Positions 43,350 to 53,279 of a stretch of DNA of 64,000 nucleotides are shown piece after piece. The stretch's first letter is position 1. Each line of letters starts with the position of its first letter. The notes under the pieces are model-generated. The model ran no database searches and was not told the DNA's origin. It saw nothing but the letters and a program-made list of their open reading frames with translations. This DNA is from Chroococcidiopsis sp. CCMEE 29 (GTDB lineage Bacteria > Cyanobacteriota > Cyanobacteriia > Cyanobacteriales > Chroococcidiopsidaceae), in NCBI RefSeq assembly GCF_023558375.1, contig NZ_CP083761.1:4481001-4545000 (forward strand), written 5' to 3'. Both the position numbers and the translations under genes were made by a program.

Positions 43350-44930
43350 ATGCCTAAAGTTCTCGTATCCGACCCAATTGACCAGGCTGGAATTGACATC
43401 CTCTCCCAAGTTGCTCAGGTTGACGTGAAAACTAACCTGTCGCCAGAGCAAATGGTGCAGATTATTCCAGAGTACGACGCGCTGATGATTCGCTCCGGCA
43501 GCCGCATTACCCAAGAAATCATTGAGGCTGGCACCCAGCTAAAAATCATCGGTCGAGCTGGTGTAGGCGTTGATAATGTAGACGTGAACGCTGCCACACG
43601 CCACGGTATTGTGGTAGTGAATTCCCCGGAAGGAAATACGATCGCCGCAGCCGAACATGCGATCGCAATGATGCTAGCTCTGTCGCGCTACATCCCTGAT
43701 GCTAACGCTTCAGTCAAGCGAGACGAATGGGATCGCAAGAGCTTTATCGGTGCTGAAGTCTACAAAAAAACCTTGGGCGTTGTCGGTCTCGGTAAAATTG
43801 GCTCCCATGTTGCCACTGCTGCCAAGGCAATGGGGATGAGGCTGCTAGCATACGACCCGTTTATCTCTACAGAACGGGCAGAGCAACTAGGCTGTCGTTT
43901 GGTCGAACTCGATTTGCTCCTGCGAGAAGCAGACTACATCACACTCCACATCCCTAAGACACCAGAAACCACCCACTTGATCAATGCCGAAGCACTGGCA
44001 ACGATGAAACCTAACGCCCGGATTGTCAACTGCGCTCGTGGCGGCATCATTGACGAAGTAGCTTTGGCAGCAGCGTTGACAGACGGCAAAATTGCTGGTG
44101 CCGCCTTAGATGTATACGAAACTGAACCACTGGGCGAGTCCCCATTAAAGTCAATCGGTAAAGAAGTTATCCTTACTCCTCACTTAGGAGCTTCCACTGC
44201 TGAGGCTCAGGTGAATGTGGCGATTGACGTAGCAGAACAAATCCGCGATGTGTTACTAGGGCTACCAGCGCGATCGGCAGTAAATATCCCCGGACTCGGT
44301 CCCGACATTCTGGAACAACTCAGACCTTATATGCAATTAGCGGAAACTCTAGGCAATTTAGTCAGTCAGCTCGCTGGAGGGAGGGTAGAGTTACTGAATG
44401 TTAGATTGCAAGGGGAACTGGCAACTAATAAAAGCCAGCCCTTAGTAATAGCGGCGCTCAAAGGGCTACTTTCTCAGGCTTTACGGGAACGAGTGAATTA
44501 CGTTAATGCCAGCATCGAAGCCAAAGAACGGGGAATTCGCGTGATTGAAACGCGGGATGCTGCGGTGCGAGACTATGCTGGATCGCTGCATCTAGAAGCT
44601 AAGGGATCTCTGGGCGATCATTCTGTGACGGGTGCGCTATTAGGAGATGGGGAAATTCGCCTAACAGACCTTGACGGATTCCCAATCAACGTACCCCCCA
44701 CTCAACATATGCTGTTTACCTTACACCGCGATATGCCGGGGATTATTGGCAAGCTAGGCTCCCTGCTAGGTAGCTTTAATGTCAATATTGCCAGTATGCA
44801 GGTAGGGCGCAAAATTGTGCGTGGTGATGCAGTGATGGTACTGAGTCTGGACGATCCTCTACCCGATGGAATTCTGGCTGAGATTATTAAAGTGCCAGGT
44901 ATCCGAGATGCTTATACAGTGACACTATAA
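43350..44930 (+). CDS. serA: D-3-phosphoglycerate dehydrogenase
   Basis: First enzyme of phosphorylated serine synthesis, oxidising 3-phosphoglycerate with NAD+. 526 residues, the long form. Substrate domain MPKVLVSDPIDQAG; NAD domain with VVGLGKIGSHVA; catalytic region NCARGGIIDE (Arg) and HLGASTAEAQ (His). An intervening allosteric substrate-binding domain follows (~315-450), then a C-terminal ACT domain (LFTLHRDMPGIIGKLGSLLG) that senses serine. It is followed 55 bp downstream by prmA, with a GGGGTGA/GGGGCGA repeat between them. Confidence 0.95.
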   Translation: MPKVLVSDPIDQAGIDILSQVAQVDVKTNLSPEQMVQIIPEYDALMIRSGSRITQEIIEAGTQLKIIGRAGVGVDNVDVNAATRHGIVVVNSPEGNTIAAAEHAIAMMLALSRYIPDANASVKRDEWDRKSFIGAEVYKKTLGVVGLGKIGSHVATAAKAMGMRLLAYDPFISTERAEQLGCRLVELDLLLREADYITLHIPKTPETTHLINAEALATMKPNARIVNCARGGIIDEVALAAALTDGKIAGAALDVYETEPLGESPLKSIGKEVILTPHLGASTAEAQVNVAIDVAEQIRDVLLGLPARSAVNIPGLGPDILEQLRPYMQLAETLGNLVSQLAGGRVELLNVRLQGELATNKSQPLVIAALKGLLSQALRERVNYVNASIEAKERGIRVIETRDAAVRDYAGSLHLEAKGSLGDHSVTGALLGDGEIRLTDLDGFPINVPPTQHMLFTLHRDMPGIIGKLGSLLGSFNVNIASMQVGRKIVRGDAVMVLSLDDPLPDGILAEIIKVPGIRDAYTVTL

Positions 44931-44931
44931 A

Positions 44932-44954
44932 AGGGGCAAGGGGTGAGGGGCGAG
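44932..44954 (+). repeat. Short tandem repeat GGGGCAA-GGGGTGA-GGGGCGA
   Basis: Three related heptamers immediately after the serA stop, filling much of the 55-bp gap to prmA. Confidence 0.8.
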
Positions 44955-44985
44955 TAATAGATGCTTTCCCTACTCCCTTTTTGTT

Positions 44986-45888
44986 ATGGCAAACAGTTGG
45001 TGGGAATTACAAATCCTTTGCGCTCCAGATCTAGAAGATTCTGTCTTCTGGCGTCTGGAAAGATTTGGTTGTCGAGGCATGGCTAGTGAGATGAAAGGAA
45101 ATTCCTGTCTGGTACGTGCTTACTTGCCTAAAAGCCAAGTAGAGCTACTAGACTTGGCAGCGCTGTCGCTGTGGTTGCGTCAGGATGCTCTGCTAATAGG
45201 GATGCCATTACCAGCTATGCAGTGGCAGCTGATCGATGAGGAAGATTGGGCGAGTAGTTGGAAGGACCACTGGCAACCTCAAGAGATTGGCGATCGCTTT
45301 TTAATCTATCCAGCATGGCTGCCAATTCCAGAAAAAACAGACCGCATCTTGCTACGGCTCGATCCAGGTGTTGCCTTTGGAACAGGTAACCATATCACCA
45401 CTCAGTTATGTCTGGAATCGTTGGAAATGCGGCTCGATGAAGGCTCTACCGATTTAGTAGTTGCGGATATTGGTTGTGGTTCTGGTATTCTCTCGATTGG
45501 GGCATTGCTACTAGGAGCAAGTAAAGTTTATGCCGTAGATATTGACCCTTTGGCAGTGCAATCGACTCACAGTAATCAGCAGCTGAATCAAATTGCTCCC
45601 CAGTGCCTCGTCGTGGAGCAGGGCAGTATAGAAAGGCTGATCCAACAGTGTCAGGAACCAGTCGATGGCATCATGTGCAATATTTTGGCTGAGGTGATTA
45701 TTGACTTAATTCCGCAAATGAATGCGATCGCTAAACCCACAACTTGGGGAATTCTCAGCGGTATTCTACTCGACCAGGCAAAGTCTATCACCGATACCTT
45801 AGAGCAAAACGGCTGGATCGTTGCCGCCTTTTGGCGGCGGAAAGACTGGTGTTGCTTTAATATCCGGCGGGAAGGAAAATTCCTTTAA
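44986..45888 (+). CDS. prmA: Ribosomal protein L11 methyltransferase
   Basis: SAM-dependent methyltransferase of 300 residues that trimethylates ribosomal protein L11. N-terminal substrate-recognition domain ([24 protein letters not shown]) and [12 protein letters not shown] linker. The C-terminal Rossmann methyltransferase domain has [26 protein letters not shown] (SAM loop), VDIDPLAV and CNILAEVI (the NILA motif of PrmA). Full length. The last four bases overlap the convergent thioredoxin gene. Confidence 0.94.
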   Translation: MANSWWELQILCAPDLEDSVFWRLERFGCRGMASEMKGNSCLVRAYLPKSQVELLDLAALSLWLRQDALLIGMPLPAMQWQLIDEEDWASSWKDHWQPQEIGDRFLIYPAWLPIPEKTDRILLRLDPGVAFGTGNHITTQLCLESLEMRLDEGSTDLVVADIGCGSGILSIGALLLGASKVYAVDIDPLAVQSTHSNQQLNQIAPQCLVVEQGSIERLIQQCQEPVDGIMCNILAEVIIDLIPQMNAIAKPTTWGILSGILLDQAKSITDTLEQNGWIVAAFWRRKDWCCFNIRREGKFL

Positions 45889-46202
45889 AGCATGGTTTGT
45901 AGCCGTTGAATCAAGGCATCAGCTGGCATCACACCTTCAATGCGATCCACTGGATGACCTTGTTTAAACAGTACCAGCGTTGGCAGAGAGTGAATATGAT
46001 GCTGATTTGCCAAGTGAGGATATTTATCAGTGTTAATTTTCACAACCCACAGTCTTTGCTTCATCTGGGTATTCACTTGCTCCAGAATTGGAGCAATCAT
46101 CTGGCAAGGACCACACCAGTCAGCATAAAAATCTACTAAGACTGGCAACTCAGAATTAGACAGTAATTCTTCAAAGTTGTTGAACTGTTGTTTAGTAGCC
46201 AT
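45885..46202 (-). CDS. Thioredoxin
   Basis: A 105-residue single-domain thioredoxin. Active site WCGPC with Cys30 and Cys33, preceded by VLVDFYAD, and cis-Pro in HSLPTLVLF. Typical of soluble cyanobacterial thioredoxins that reduce target disulfides with electrons from ferredoxin- or NADPH-thioredoxin reductase; isoform m, x or y cannot be decided. It lacks a signal peptide. Convergent and four-base overlapping with prmA, divergent from fabG across 140 bp. Confidence 0.94.
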   Translation of the reverse strand: MATKQQFNNFEELLSNSELPVLVDFYADWCGPCQMIAPILEQVNTQMKQRLWVVKINTDKYPHLANQHHIHSLPTLVLFKQGHPVDRIEGVMPADALIQRLQTML

Positions 46203-46291
46203 TTGAAAAATCAGTTTTTTAATATAGTTCCATCCTAGTGCTTTAAAACTGCGATCGTCTAAGTTCCAGGTAAAGAATCACTCTAAGATGA

Positions 46292-47107
<816 letters not shown>

Positions 47108-47152
47108 GAGAGGGGCGTAGACGCGCAAGCGGCTTCTCGAAGAGTGGGGTGA

Positions 47153-48919
<1,767 letters not shown>

Positions 48920-48932
48920 CCTCCTGCCTCTC

Positions 48933-48963
48933 GGGGTATCCATCGGGGTACCCCATGCTTTTT
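48933..48963 (+). terminator. Probable groEL terminator
   Basis: GGGGTA (48933-48938) pairs with TACCCC (48949-48954), with an alternative inner GGGG-TA-CCCC pairing, followed by ATGCTTTTTAT. Lies 14 bp after the groEL stop. Confidence 0.55.
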
Positions 48964-49007
48964 ATAAAATGGTATGCTAATAGATTGTGTCCAAGTAGAT
49001 TAGATTT

Positions 49008-49205
49008 ATGCCAAAACTCAAATCCCGCAAAGCAGCGGCAAAAAGATTCCGAGCTACCGGCAGCGGTAAAATCGTCCGTCGCAAAGCATTCAAGAACCAC
49101 CTCCTAGAGCATAAAAGTTCTAACAAGAAGCGCAAGCTCTCACAAATGGCAGTCGTGGATGAACGCGACGAAAAAAATGTGCGCTTAATGCTCCCATATT
49201 TGTAG
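49008..49205 (+). CDS. rpmI: 50S ribosomal protein L35
   Basis: A 65-residue, strongly basic ribosomal protein. [22 protein letters not shown] and [14 protein letters not shown] are characteristic. It precedes rplT by 18 bp, the conserved bacterial order. infC, often upstream of rpmI, is not here; groEL is. TTTATG with an upstream AAGTAG-like tract is the start. Confidence 0.97.
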   Translation: MPKLKSRKAAAKRFRATGSGKIVRRKAFKNHLLEHKSSNKKRKLSQMAVVDERDEKNVRLMLPYL

Positions 49206-49223
49206 ACTCTAAGGAATTAAGCT

Positions 49224-49580
49224 ATGACACGGGTAAAACGCGGTAACGTTGCTCGCAAACGCCGTAAAAAGATTCTCAAACTGGCTAAAGGATTTCGCGG
49301 TTCCCACTCAACCTTGTTCCGGACTGCGAATCAACAAGTTATGAAGGCGCTCCGGAGTGCCTACCGCGATCGCAAAAAGCGCAAGCGTGATTTCCGTCGC
49401 CTCTGGATCACCCGCATCAATGCCGCTGCCAGGCAGCATGATATGAGCTACAGCCAGCTAATGGGCAACTTGAAAAAAGCCAACATCCAACTGAATCGTA
49501 AGATGTTAGCCCAAATGGCAGTGCTCGATCCAGCTAGCTTCAGCAAAGTTACTGAATTAGCAAGCCAGGCTAAAGGATGA
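49224..49580 (+). CDS. rplT: 50S ribosomal protein L20
   Basis: A 118-residue ribosomal protein needed early in 50S assembly. [26 protein letters not shown], the basic RNA-threading N-terminus, then [31 protein letters not shown] ahead of the ATG. In many bacteria L20 represses rpmI-rplT translation by binding its own leader; I did not identify such a pseudoknot here. Confidence 0.97.
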   Translation: MTRVKRGNVARKRRKKILKLAKGFRGSHSTLFRTANQQVMKALRSAYRDRKKRKRDFRRLWITRINAAARQHDMSYSQLMGNLKKANIQLNRKMLAQMAVLDPASFSKVTELASQAKG

Positions 49581-49597
49581 AGGCGGAAGGATGAAGG

Positions 49598-50416
49598 ATG
49601 AAATTTAAAACTTCTTTCTTCATACTTCTTTGGGTGTTAGTTTTTTCCTTGGCCAGTCATGCAGCAGAACTGAAAGAAATTCAGCAGCGGGGCAAATTAA
49701 TTGTTGCCGTTAAAGATAATCTGCGTCCCTTGGGTTTTCGGGATGCCACAGGGAAACTGCAAGGACTAGAAATTGAGCTAGCTCAGCGTTTAGCTCAAGA
49801 CTTGCTGGGCAAGCCAGATGCAGTAGAACTGCAACCTGTAGCAAACCGCGATCGCCTCTCTGTCGTTTTAGACGATAAAGTCGATTTGACAATTGCTGGA
49901 GTGACGGCAACAGAGCCCCGTTCTCGGGTGGTAAGCTTTAGCATTCCCTACTACCTTGATGGGACAGCCTTGATCGCAAAAGATGGCTCTGTGCAAAAAC
50001 TGAATAACGTTGCCAAAAGCAAAATAGCTGTACTTAAAGGCTCCAGTAGCATTGCGACAGTACGCTATGTGTTACCACGGGTGCAGTTCGTGGGGGTTGA
50101 TTCGTATCAAGAGGCGCGATCGCTCTTAGAGTCAGGTGCAGTCGGTGCCTTTGCGGCAGATGCTAGCGTTCTCAGCGGCTGGGTGCAGGAAGATCCTCAG
50201 TACCAGTTGCTGCCAACGCTGCTGTCGGCTGAGCCATTATCTGTAGTGATGCCAAAGGGAGTGCAGTACGATGAATTGCGGCGACGCGTTAATCAGGCGA
50301 TCGCTCGCTATTCAGCTGAAGGGTGGCTGCAGCAAAGGGCAGCTTATTGGGGATTACCTCTGGGTCCTTCAGGTGGAGCAAGCAGGCTAAGTTCACCAGT
50401 ACCCAATCATAATTAA
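49598..50416 (+). CDS. Periplasmic amino-acid-type solute-binding protein (family 3)
   Basis: Exported binding protein of 272 residues. Signal peptide MKFKTSFFILLWVLVFSLA cut after SHA. The family-3 signature begins ELKEIQQRGKLIVAVKDNLRPLGF, then GLEIELAQRLAQDLLG, and the second lobe KIAVLKGSSS and GAFAADASVLSGW. No transporter permease or ATPase gene is next to it, so the ligand and partner are unknown; polar amino acids are usual for this family. A GAAGGATGAAGGATG direct repeat lies at its start, overlapping the presumed ribosome-binding site. Confidence 0.88.
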   Translation: MKFKTSFFILLWVLVFSLASHAAELKEIQQRGKLIVAVKDNLRPLGFRDATGKLQGLEIELAQRLAQDLLGKPDAVELQPVANRDRLSVVLDDKVDLTIAGVTATEPRSRVVSFSIPYYLDGTALIAKDGSVQKLNNVAKSKIAVLKGSSSIATVRYVLPRVQFVGVDSYQEARSLLESGAVGAFAADASVLSGWVQEDPQYQLLPTLLSAEPLSVVMPKGVQYDELRRRVNQAIARYSAEGWLQQRAAYWGLPLGPSGGASRLSSPVPNHN

Positions 50417-50459
50417 TACAGAAAAACAATTTTAATCTCTGTATCTGTATTTGAAGCCA

Positions 50460-50990
50460 ATGGATAGTAATCTAGCAGTCTTTTATCTCTCAATCTTGCT
50501 GGTTCTGCTTTGTGGAGTAGGAATCACCATCTTTCGCCAGATTTTCAAAACGCGCAAGCTGGAAACCTCTCTCGCTCGGTTGCAAAATAAGCTGGCTAAA
50601 GATAAGGGTACGACCCAAGAACATTACGAATTGGGCAGTATTTATTTAAATAAAAAACTTTACTCCCAGGCAATATCAACCCTTCAAAAAGCACTGAAAA
50701 CAGCAGAGGAAGAGGGAGAAGAAAACATTGCCCCGATCTATAATGCATTGGGCTATTCCTACTTTGCCCAAGAACAGTACGATTTGGCAATTCGTCAATA
50801 CAAAGAAGCTTTGAAACAAAACTCTAACTACGTTACTGCACTCAATAACCTAGGTCATGTCTATGAGCGAAAGAATTTAACAGCTCAGGCATTACAAACT
50901 TACGAGCAAGTGCTAGAGTCAGAGCCACAGAACAACACTGCTAAGCGCCGTGCTGAATCCTTACGGAAACGAGTTGCAACTTCTACATAA
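50460..50990 (+). CDS. TPR protein, Ycf37-like photosystem I assembly factor
   Basis: A 176-residue membrane-anchored TPR protein. One N-terminal transmembrane helix (LAVFYLSILLVLLCGVGITIF), a short linker, then three TPR units (EHYELGSIYLNKKLYSQAIST; PIYNALGYSYFAQEQYDLAIRQY; VTALNNLGHVYERKNLTAQALQTY). Length, anchor and repeat number match Ycf37, a thylakoid factor for PSI assembly and stability. ATG 50460 is used in place of an in-frame TTG nine bases upstream. The convergent neighbour is psbY, in keeping with a photosynthetic role. A generic TPR protein remains possible. Confidence 0.7.
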   Translation: MDSNLAVFYLSILLVLLCGVGITIFRQIFKTRKLETSLARLQNKLAKDKGTTQEHYELGSIYLNKKLYSQAISTLQKALKTAEEEGEENIAPIYNALGYSYFAQEQYDLAIRQYKEALKQNSNYVTALNNLGHVYERKNLTAQALQTYEQVLESEPQNNTAKRRAESLRKRVATST

Positions 50991-51005
50991 CTTAGGAGAG
51001 ATCAG

Positions 51006-51060
51006 AGGTCAGGGAATGGAGTATCTTTCCCTAATCCCTAATCCCTGACCCCTGACCCCT
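51006..51060. repeat. GGGGTCA/CCCTAAT-type tandem repeats between ycf37-like and psbY
   Basis: AGGTCAGGGA followed 15 bp later by CCCTAATCCCTAATCCCTGACCCCTGACCCCT, again making a partial inverted pair between convergent genes, similar in layout to 30774-30972. Confidence 0.8.
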
Positions 51061-51063
51061 AGT

Positions 51064-51189
51064 TCAGGCTTCTCTGTTCAAAAAGCTTTGGATTTGTCTG
51101 ATAGCAGCAGGGGCAATATTAAATAGTGCCCAACTTGCTGCTGCTATCACTGGTAATAGAACTATGGCAATACGCCAGTCAATGTCCAT
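51064..51189 (-). CDS. psbY: Photosystem II protein Y
   Basis: A 41-residue single-helix membrane protein of photosystem II, peripheral near cytochrome b559. [23 protein letters not shown] followed by [14 protein letters not shown] matches cyanobacterial PsbY in length and in the (D)WR-x-x-VLxPVIxAxSWA-x-FNIA pattern. A 27-residue upstream extension in the same frame is rejected: AAGGG five bases before the ATG fits the short form and PsbY is always near 40 residues in cyanobacteria. Confidence 0.9.
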   Translation of the reverse strand: MDIDWRIAIVLLPVIAAASWALFNIAPAAIRQIQSFLNREA

Positions 51190-51285
51190 AACCCTTGTTC
51201 CTCTCTTAATTAAAGATTTTTCAAATGTTCTCATTTTAATTTTTAGCTGAAGTGGGGACATTTTCCACACCCCTTTTGAAAATTA

Positions 51286-51300
51286 GGGGCGAGGGGCGAG
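51286..51300. repeat. Short tandem repeat (GGGGCGA)n
   Basis: Two GGGGCGA heptamers between psbY and the gamma-carbonic-anhydrase-like gene, followed by ATTTTGAATTTTGGATT words. Confidence 0.75.
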
Positions 51301-51317
51301 GGATTTTGAATTTTGGA

Positions 51318-51896
51318 TTACACTCTTGCTTCCCCTGCTTCCCCTGCTTCCCCTGCTCCCCCTGCTTCCCCTTCAGTAGTGAATCCTAGATCTGTACCCT
51401 TGCCAGCATGAACCAAGGCTAACTTTTTGTAACGGCGGGCATGTTCAATTAGTTCTGTTGCCTCTGCTTCAGAAATCTCCCGGAGCCGCTTGGCAGGCAC
51501 ACCAACAACAAGCGATCGCGGTGGCACATCTTTATTAACGACTGCCCCAGCACCAATAATGCTACCGGCTCCCACCCGCACACCGTCCAACACCACTGCA
51601 CCAATCCCAATCAGACTTCCCCGTTCAATATAAGCCGAATGCACTACAGCACGATGCCCTACCGTGACATACTCTTCTAAAATCGTTGGTTTACCAACTT
51701 CACCGTGCAAAATTGCTCCATCCTGAATATTGGTGCATTCACCAATCTCAATCCGCTCCACATCGCCCCGCAAAACTGCGCCGTACCAAATATTAACGTC
51801 CGCTGCTAGCTTCACCCAGCCTATAACTACAGCATTGGCGGCAACAAAGGCAGCTGGGGAGAGATCGGGTTGAGGCCAGTAAGATCCTATAGACAC
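51318..51896 (-). CDS. Gamma-carbonic anhydrase-like hexapeptide protein
   Basis: Left-handed beta-helix protein of 192 residues. Repeated hexapeptides from DVNIWYGAVLRGDVERIEIG through DGAILHGE to VTVGHRAVVHSAYIERGSLIGIGAVVLDG, with the His residues (LHGE, VGHRAVVHS) in the places of the metal ligands of gamma-class carbonic anhydrases. It belongs to the YrdA/PaaY/CcmM-like group; activity cannot be deduced. The last ~18 residues (EGEAGGAGEAGEAGEARV) are encoded by GGGGAAGCA tandem repeats and extend beyond the usual end of the family. Confidence 0.85.
   Translation of the reverse strand: MSIGSYWPQPDLSPAAFVAANAVVIGWVKLAADVNIWYGAVLRGDVERIEIGECTNIQDGAILHGEVGKPTILEEYVTVGHRAVVHSAYIERGSLIGIGAVVLDGVRVGAGSIIGAGAVVNKDVPPRSLVVGVPAKRLREISEAEATELIEHARRYKKLALVHAGKGTDLGFTTEGEAGGAGEAGEAGEARV
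51321..51372 (-). repeat. (GGGGAAGCA)n nonamer array forming the gamma-CA C-terminus
   Basis: Five to six GGGGAAGCA/GGGGGAGCA units at the 3' end of the reading frame. The nine-base period keeps the frame, giving repeated Gly-Glu-Ala. The same array in the same reading phase occurs in the M16 peptidase at 54130-54180. Confidence 0.85.
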
Positions 51897-52091
51897 GATA
51901 GAATATTGGATATGATAACCAGAAATAATCTCAATCTTTATCCCTTAAGATGAACACAAGCTCAAGGAAAGGTTTATTTTAAACAGGATATTATCATGAT
52001 GTAACACTCTCCAGGAGGCAGTGGTGGGTCTAAAAGCGTCCATCTGGATATACAAACAGTGTGAAGAAAGAAATATGCTGGTTCGCACTTC

Positions 52092-52601
52092 ATGATGAAT
52101 CCCGGCTTGCAGTACCCAATTTTTGGACCCGAGATTCCATGCCCCCACTGTCGCCAGACCGTTCCGGCGCTGACGCTAACGGACACCTATCTATGTCCGC
52201 GGCATGGTGCATTTGAAGCTGACCCCAAGACCGGAGAACTGATTCATCTCCAGTCGGGTCGTCATTGGCGACGTTGGAATAATGAATGGTATCGACAGCA
52301 TACGCACCCAGATGGGATTCGGTTTGAAATCCACGAAGCGCTCGATCGGCTTTATACCCAAGGCTATCGAGCCACACGAGTCATCATTGCTCGTCGTTAT
52401 CAAGAATTAATTAGTGGATACTTAGAGCGCAGTACCCCCTGGAAGGGACACTCAGAGCAGTCTCGACCTAGGTTATACGGCTTACCCGTGGAATTTAGTC
52501 CCGATCCCAAAGAGGAACCTTGCTGGGAAGTTATTAATTTTGACTTAGAAAAAGAACCCGGAGTCCCTGTGCGCTACCCCTATTTCCGCTTATTTGAATA
52601 G
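52092..52601 (+). CDS. Cyanobacterial zinc-ribbon protein (TIGR02652-like)
   Basis: A 169-residue protein seen in many cyanobacteria; I believe it is the TIGR02652 family, of unknown function. Zinc-ribbon-like ligands CPHC near residue 17 and CPRHG near 36, then GRHWRRWNNEWYRQHTHPDGIRFEIHEALDRLYTQGY and a C-terminal PYFRLFE. Soluble. It starts ATGATG, so 52092 or 52095. Divergent from the gamma-carbonic-anhydrase-like gene across 195 bp. No role can be proposed from context. Confidence 0.75.
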   Translation: MMNPGLQYPIFGPEIPCPHCRQTVPALTLTDTYLCPRHGAFEADPKTGELIHLQSGRHWRRWNNEWYRQHTHPDGIRFEIHEALDRLYTQGYRATRVIIARRYQELISGYLERSTPWKGHSEQSRPRLYGLPVEFSPDPKEEPCWEVINFDLEKEPGVPVRYPYFRLFE

Positions 52602-52661
52602 AGTGAAAAGTGAGCAAACAGGAGATAGGAGACAGGAGGAGACTACAACTTAATTTCTCTT

Positions 52662-52701
52662 CCCCTGACCCCTGACCCCTGACCCCTGACCCCTGACCCC
52701 T
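52662..52701 (+). repeat. (CCCCTGA)n array abutting the VOC start codon
   Basis: Nearly six uninterrupted CCCCTGA heptamers ending three bases before the ATG at 52705. They occupy the position of the 5' leader and leave no ribosome-binding site. Confidence 0.9.
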
Positions 52702-52704
52702 CAT

Positions 52705-53139
52705 ATGCATCACGCCTCAATTCGTACTGCCAATATTCATCGCGCGATCGCCTTCTACGAACAGCTAGGGTTTACGGTTTCGGAACGCTTTACCACTGGC
52801 TACACCCTGGCTTGTTGGATGGAAGGACTAGGTGGACGAATTGAGCTGATTCAAATTCCGCAACCGCATCCTGCCCCGGATGCTTTTGAGGATGAACATT
52901 ATGTAGGGTATTATCATTTGTCGTTCGATCTGACTGACGTAGCAGCAGAATTGCCCAGTTGGCTAACAGCTTTAAAAGAACGCTTTGCCGAGGCACAAAA
53001 AAACCAGCCAGAGCAATACCAACCCTTAAAGGTACTATTGGAACCCACTCAACAGCAAATTGGCGATCGCATTTATGAAGTTGCTTTCATCGCCGATGCC
53101 GATGGTCTACCCCTTGAATTTATCCGGCTTTATGAATAG
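52705..53139 (+). CDS. VOC (glyoxalase-like) family protein
   Basis: A 144-residue vicinal-oxygen-chelate protein. Module 1: HHASIRTANIHRAIAFYEQLGF to GRIELIQIP; module 2: YYHLSFDLTDVAAELPSWL to DADGLPLEFIRLY. His near the start, Glu of RIELI, His of YYHLS and Glu of PLEFI fit the metal-ligand positions. No ribosome-binding site is visible because a heptamer array abuts the ATG. Possible lactoylglutathione lyase or dioxygenase; substrate unknown. A GTAGGGGC-type palindrome follows its stop by 11 bp. Confidence 0.8.
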   Translation: MHHASIRTANIHRAIAFYEQLGFTVSERFTTGYTLACWMEGLGGRIELIQIPQPHPAPDAFEDEHYVGYYHLSFDLTDVAAELPSWLTALKERFAEAQKNQPEQYQPLKVLLEPTQQQIGDRIYEVAFIADADGLPLEFIRLYE

Positions 53140-53150
53140 TTTTGAGTTTT

Positions 53151-53214
53151 GTAAGGGCGAGTTTTGATCGGATTTATGCTCTCCCCATCGAGATGATGGT
53201 AAACCCGCCCCTAC
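53151..53214. repeat. GTAGGGGC-type palindromic repeat (copy D)
   Basis: GTAAGGGCGAGTTTTG at the left and GGTAAACCCGCCCCTAC at the right, a 64-bp imperfect palindrome just 3' of the VOC stop. Confidence 0.75.
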
Positions 53215-53279
53215 TCCTGAATATTATGTAGTAAAGAGCCTGCATTTTCTGTGTTTTGAGTTAAATACCTGCAAAATTC

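Noticed and set aside
48920-49007. L20-binding autoregulatory leader before rpmI
   Set aside because: The 88-bp gap holds a terminator-like hairpin, and I could not identify the pseudoknot expected for an L20 leader.
52620-52701. CCCCTGA array as a telomere or CRISPR-like structure
   Set aside because: The unit is seven bases with no spacers and recurs as short tandem repeats in many cyanobacterial spacers.
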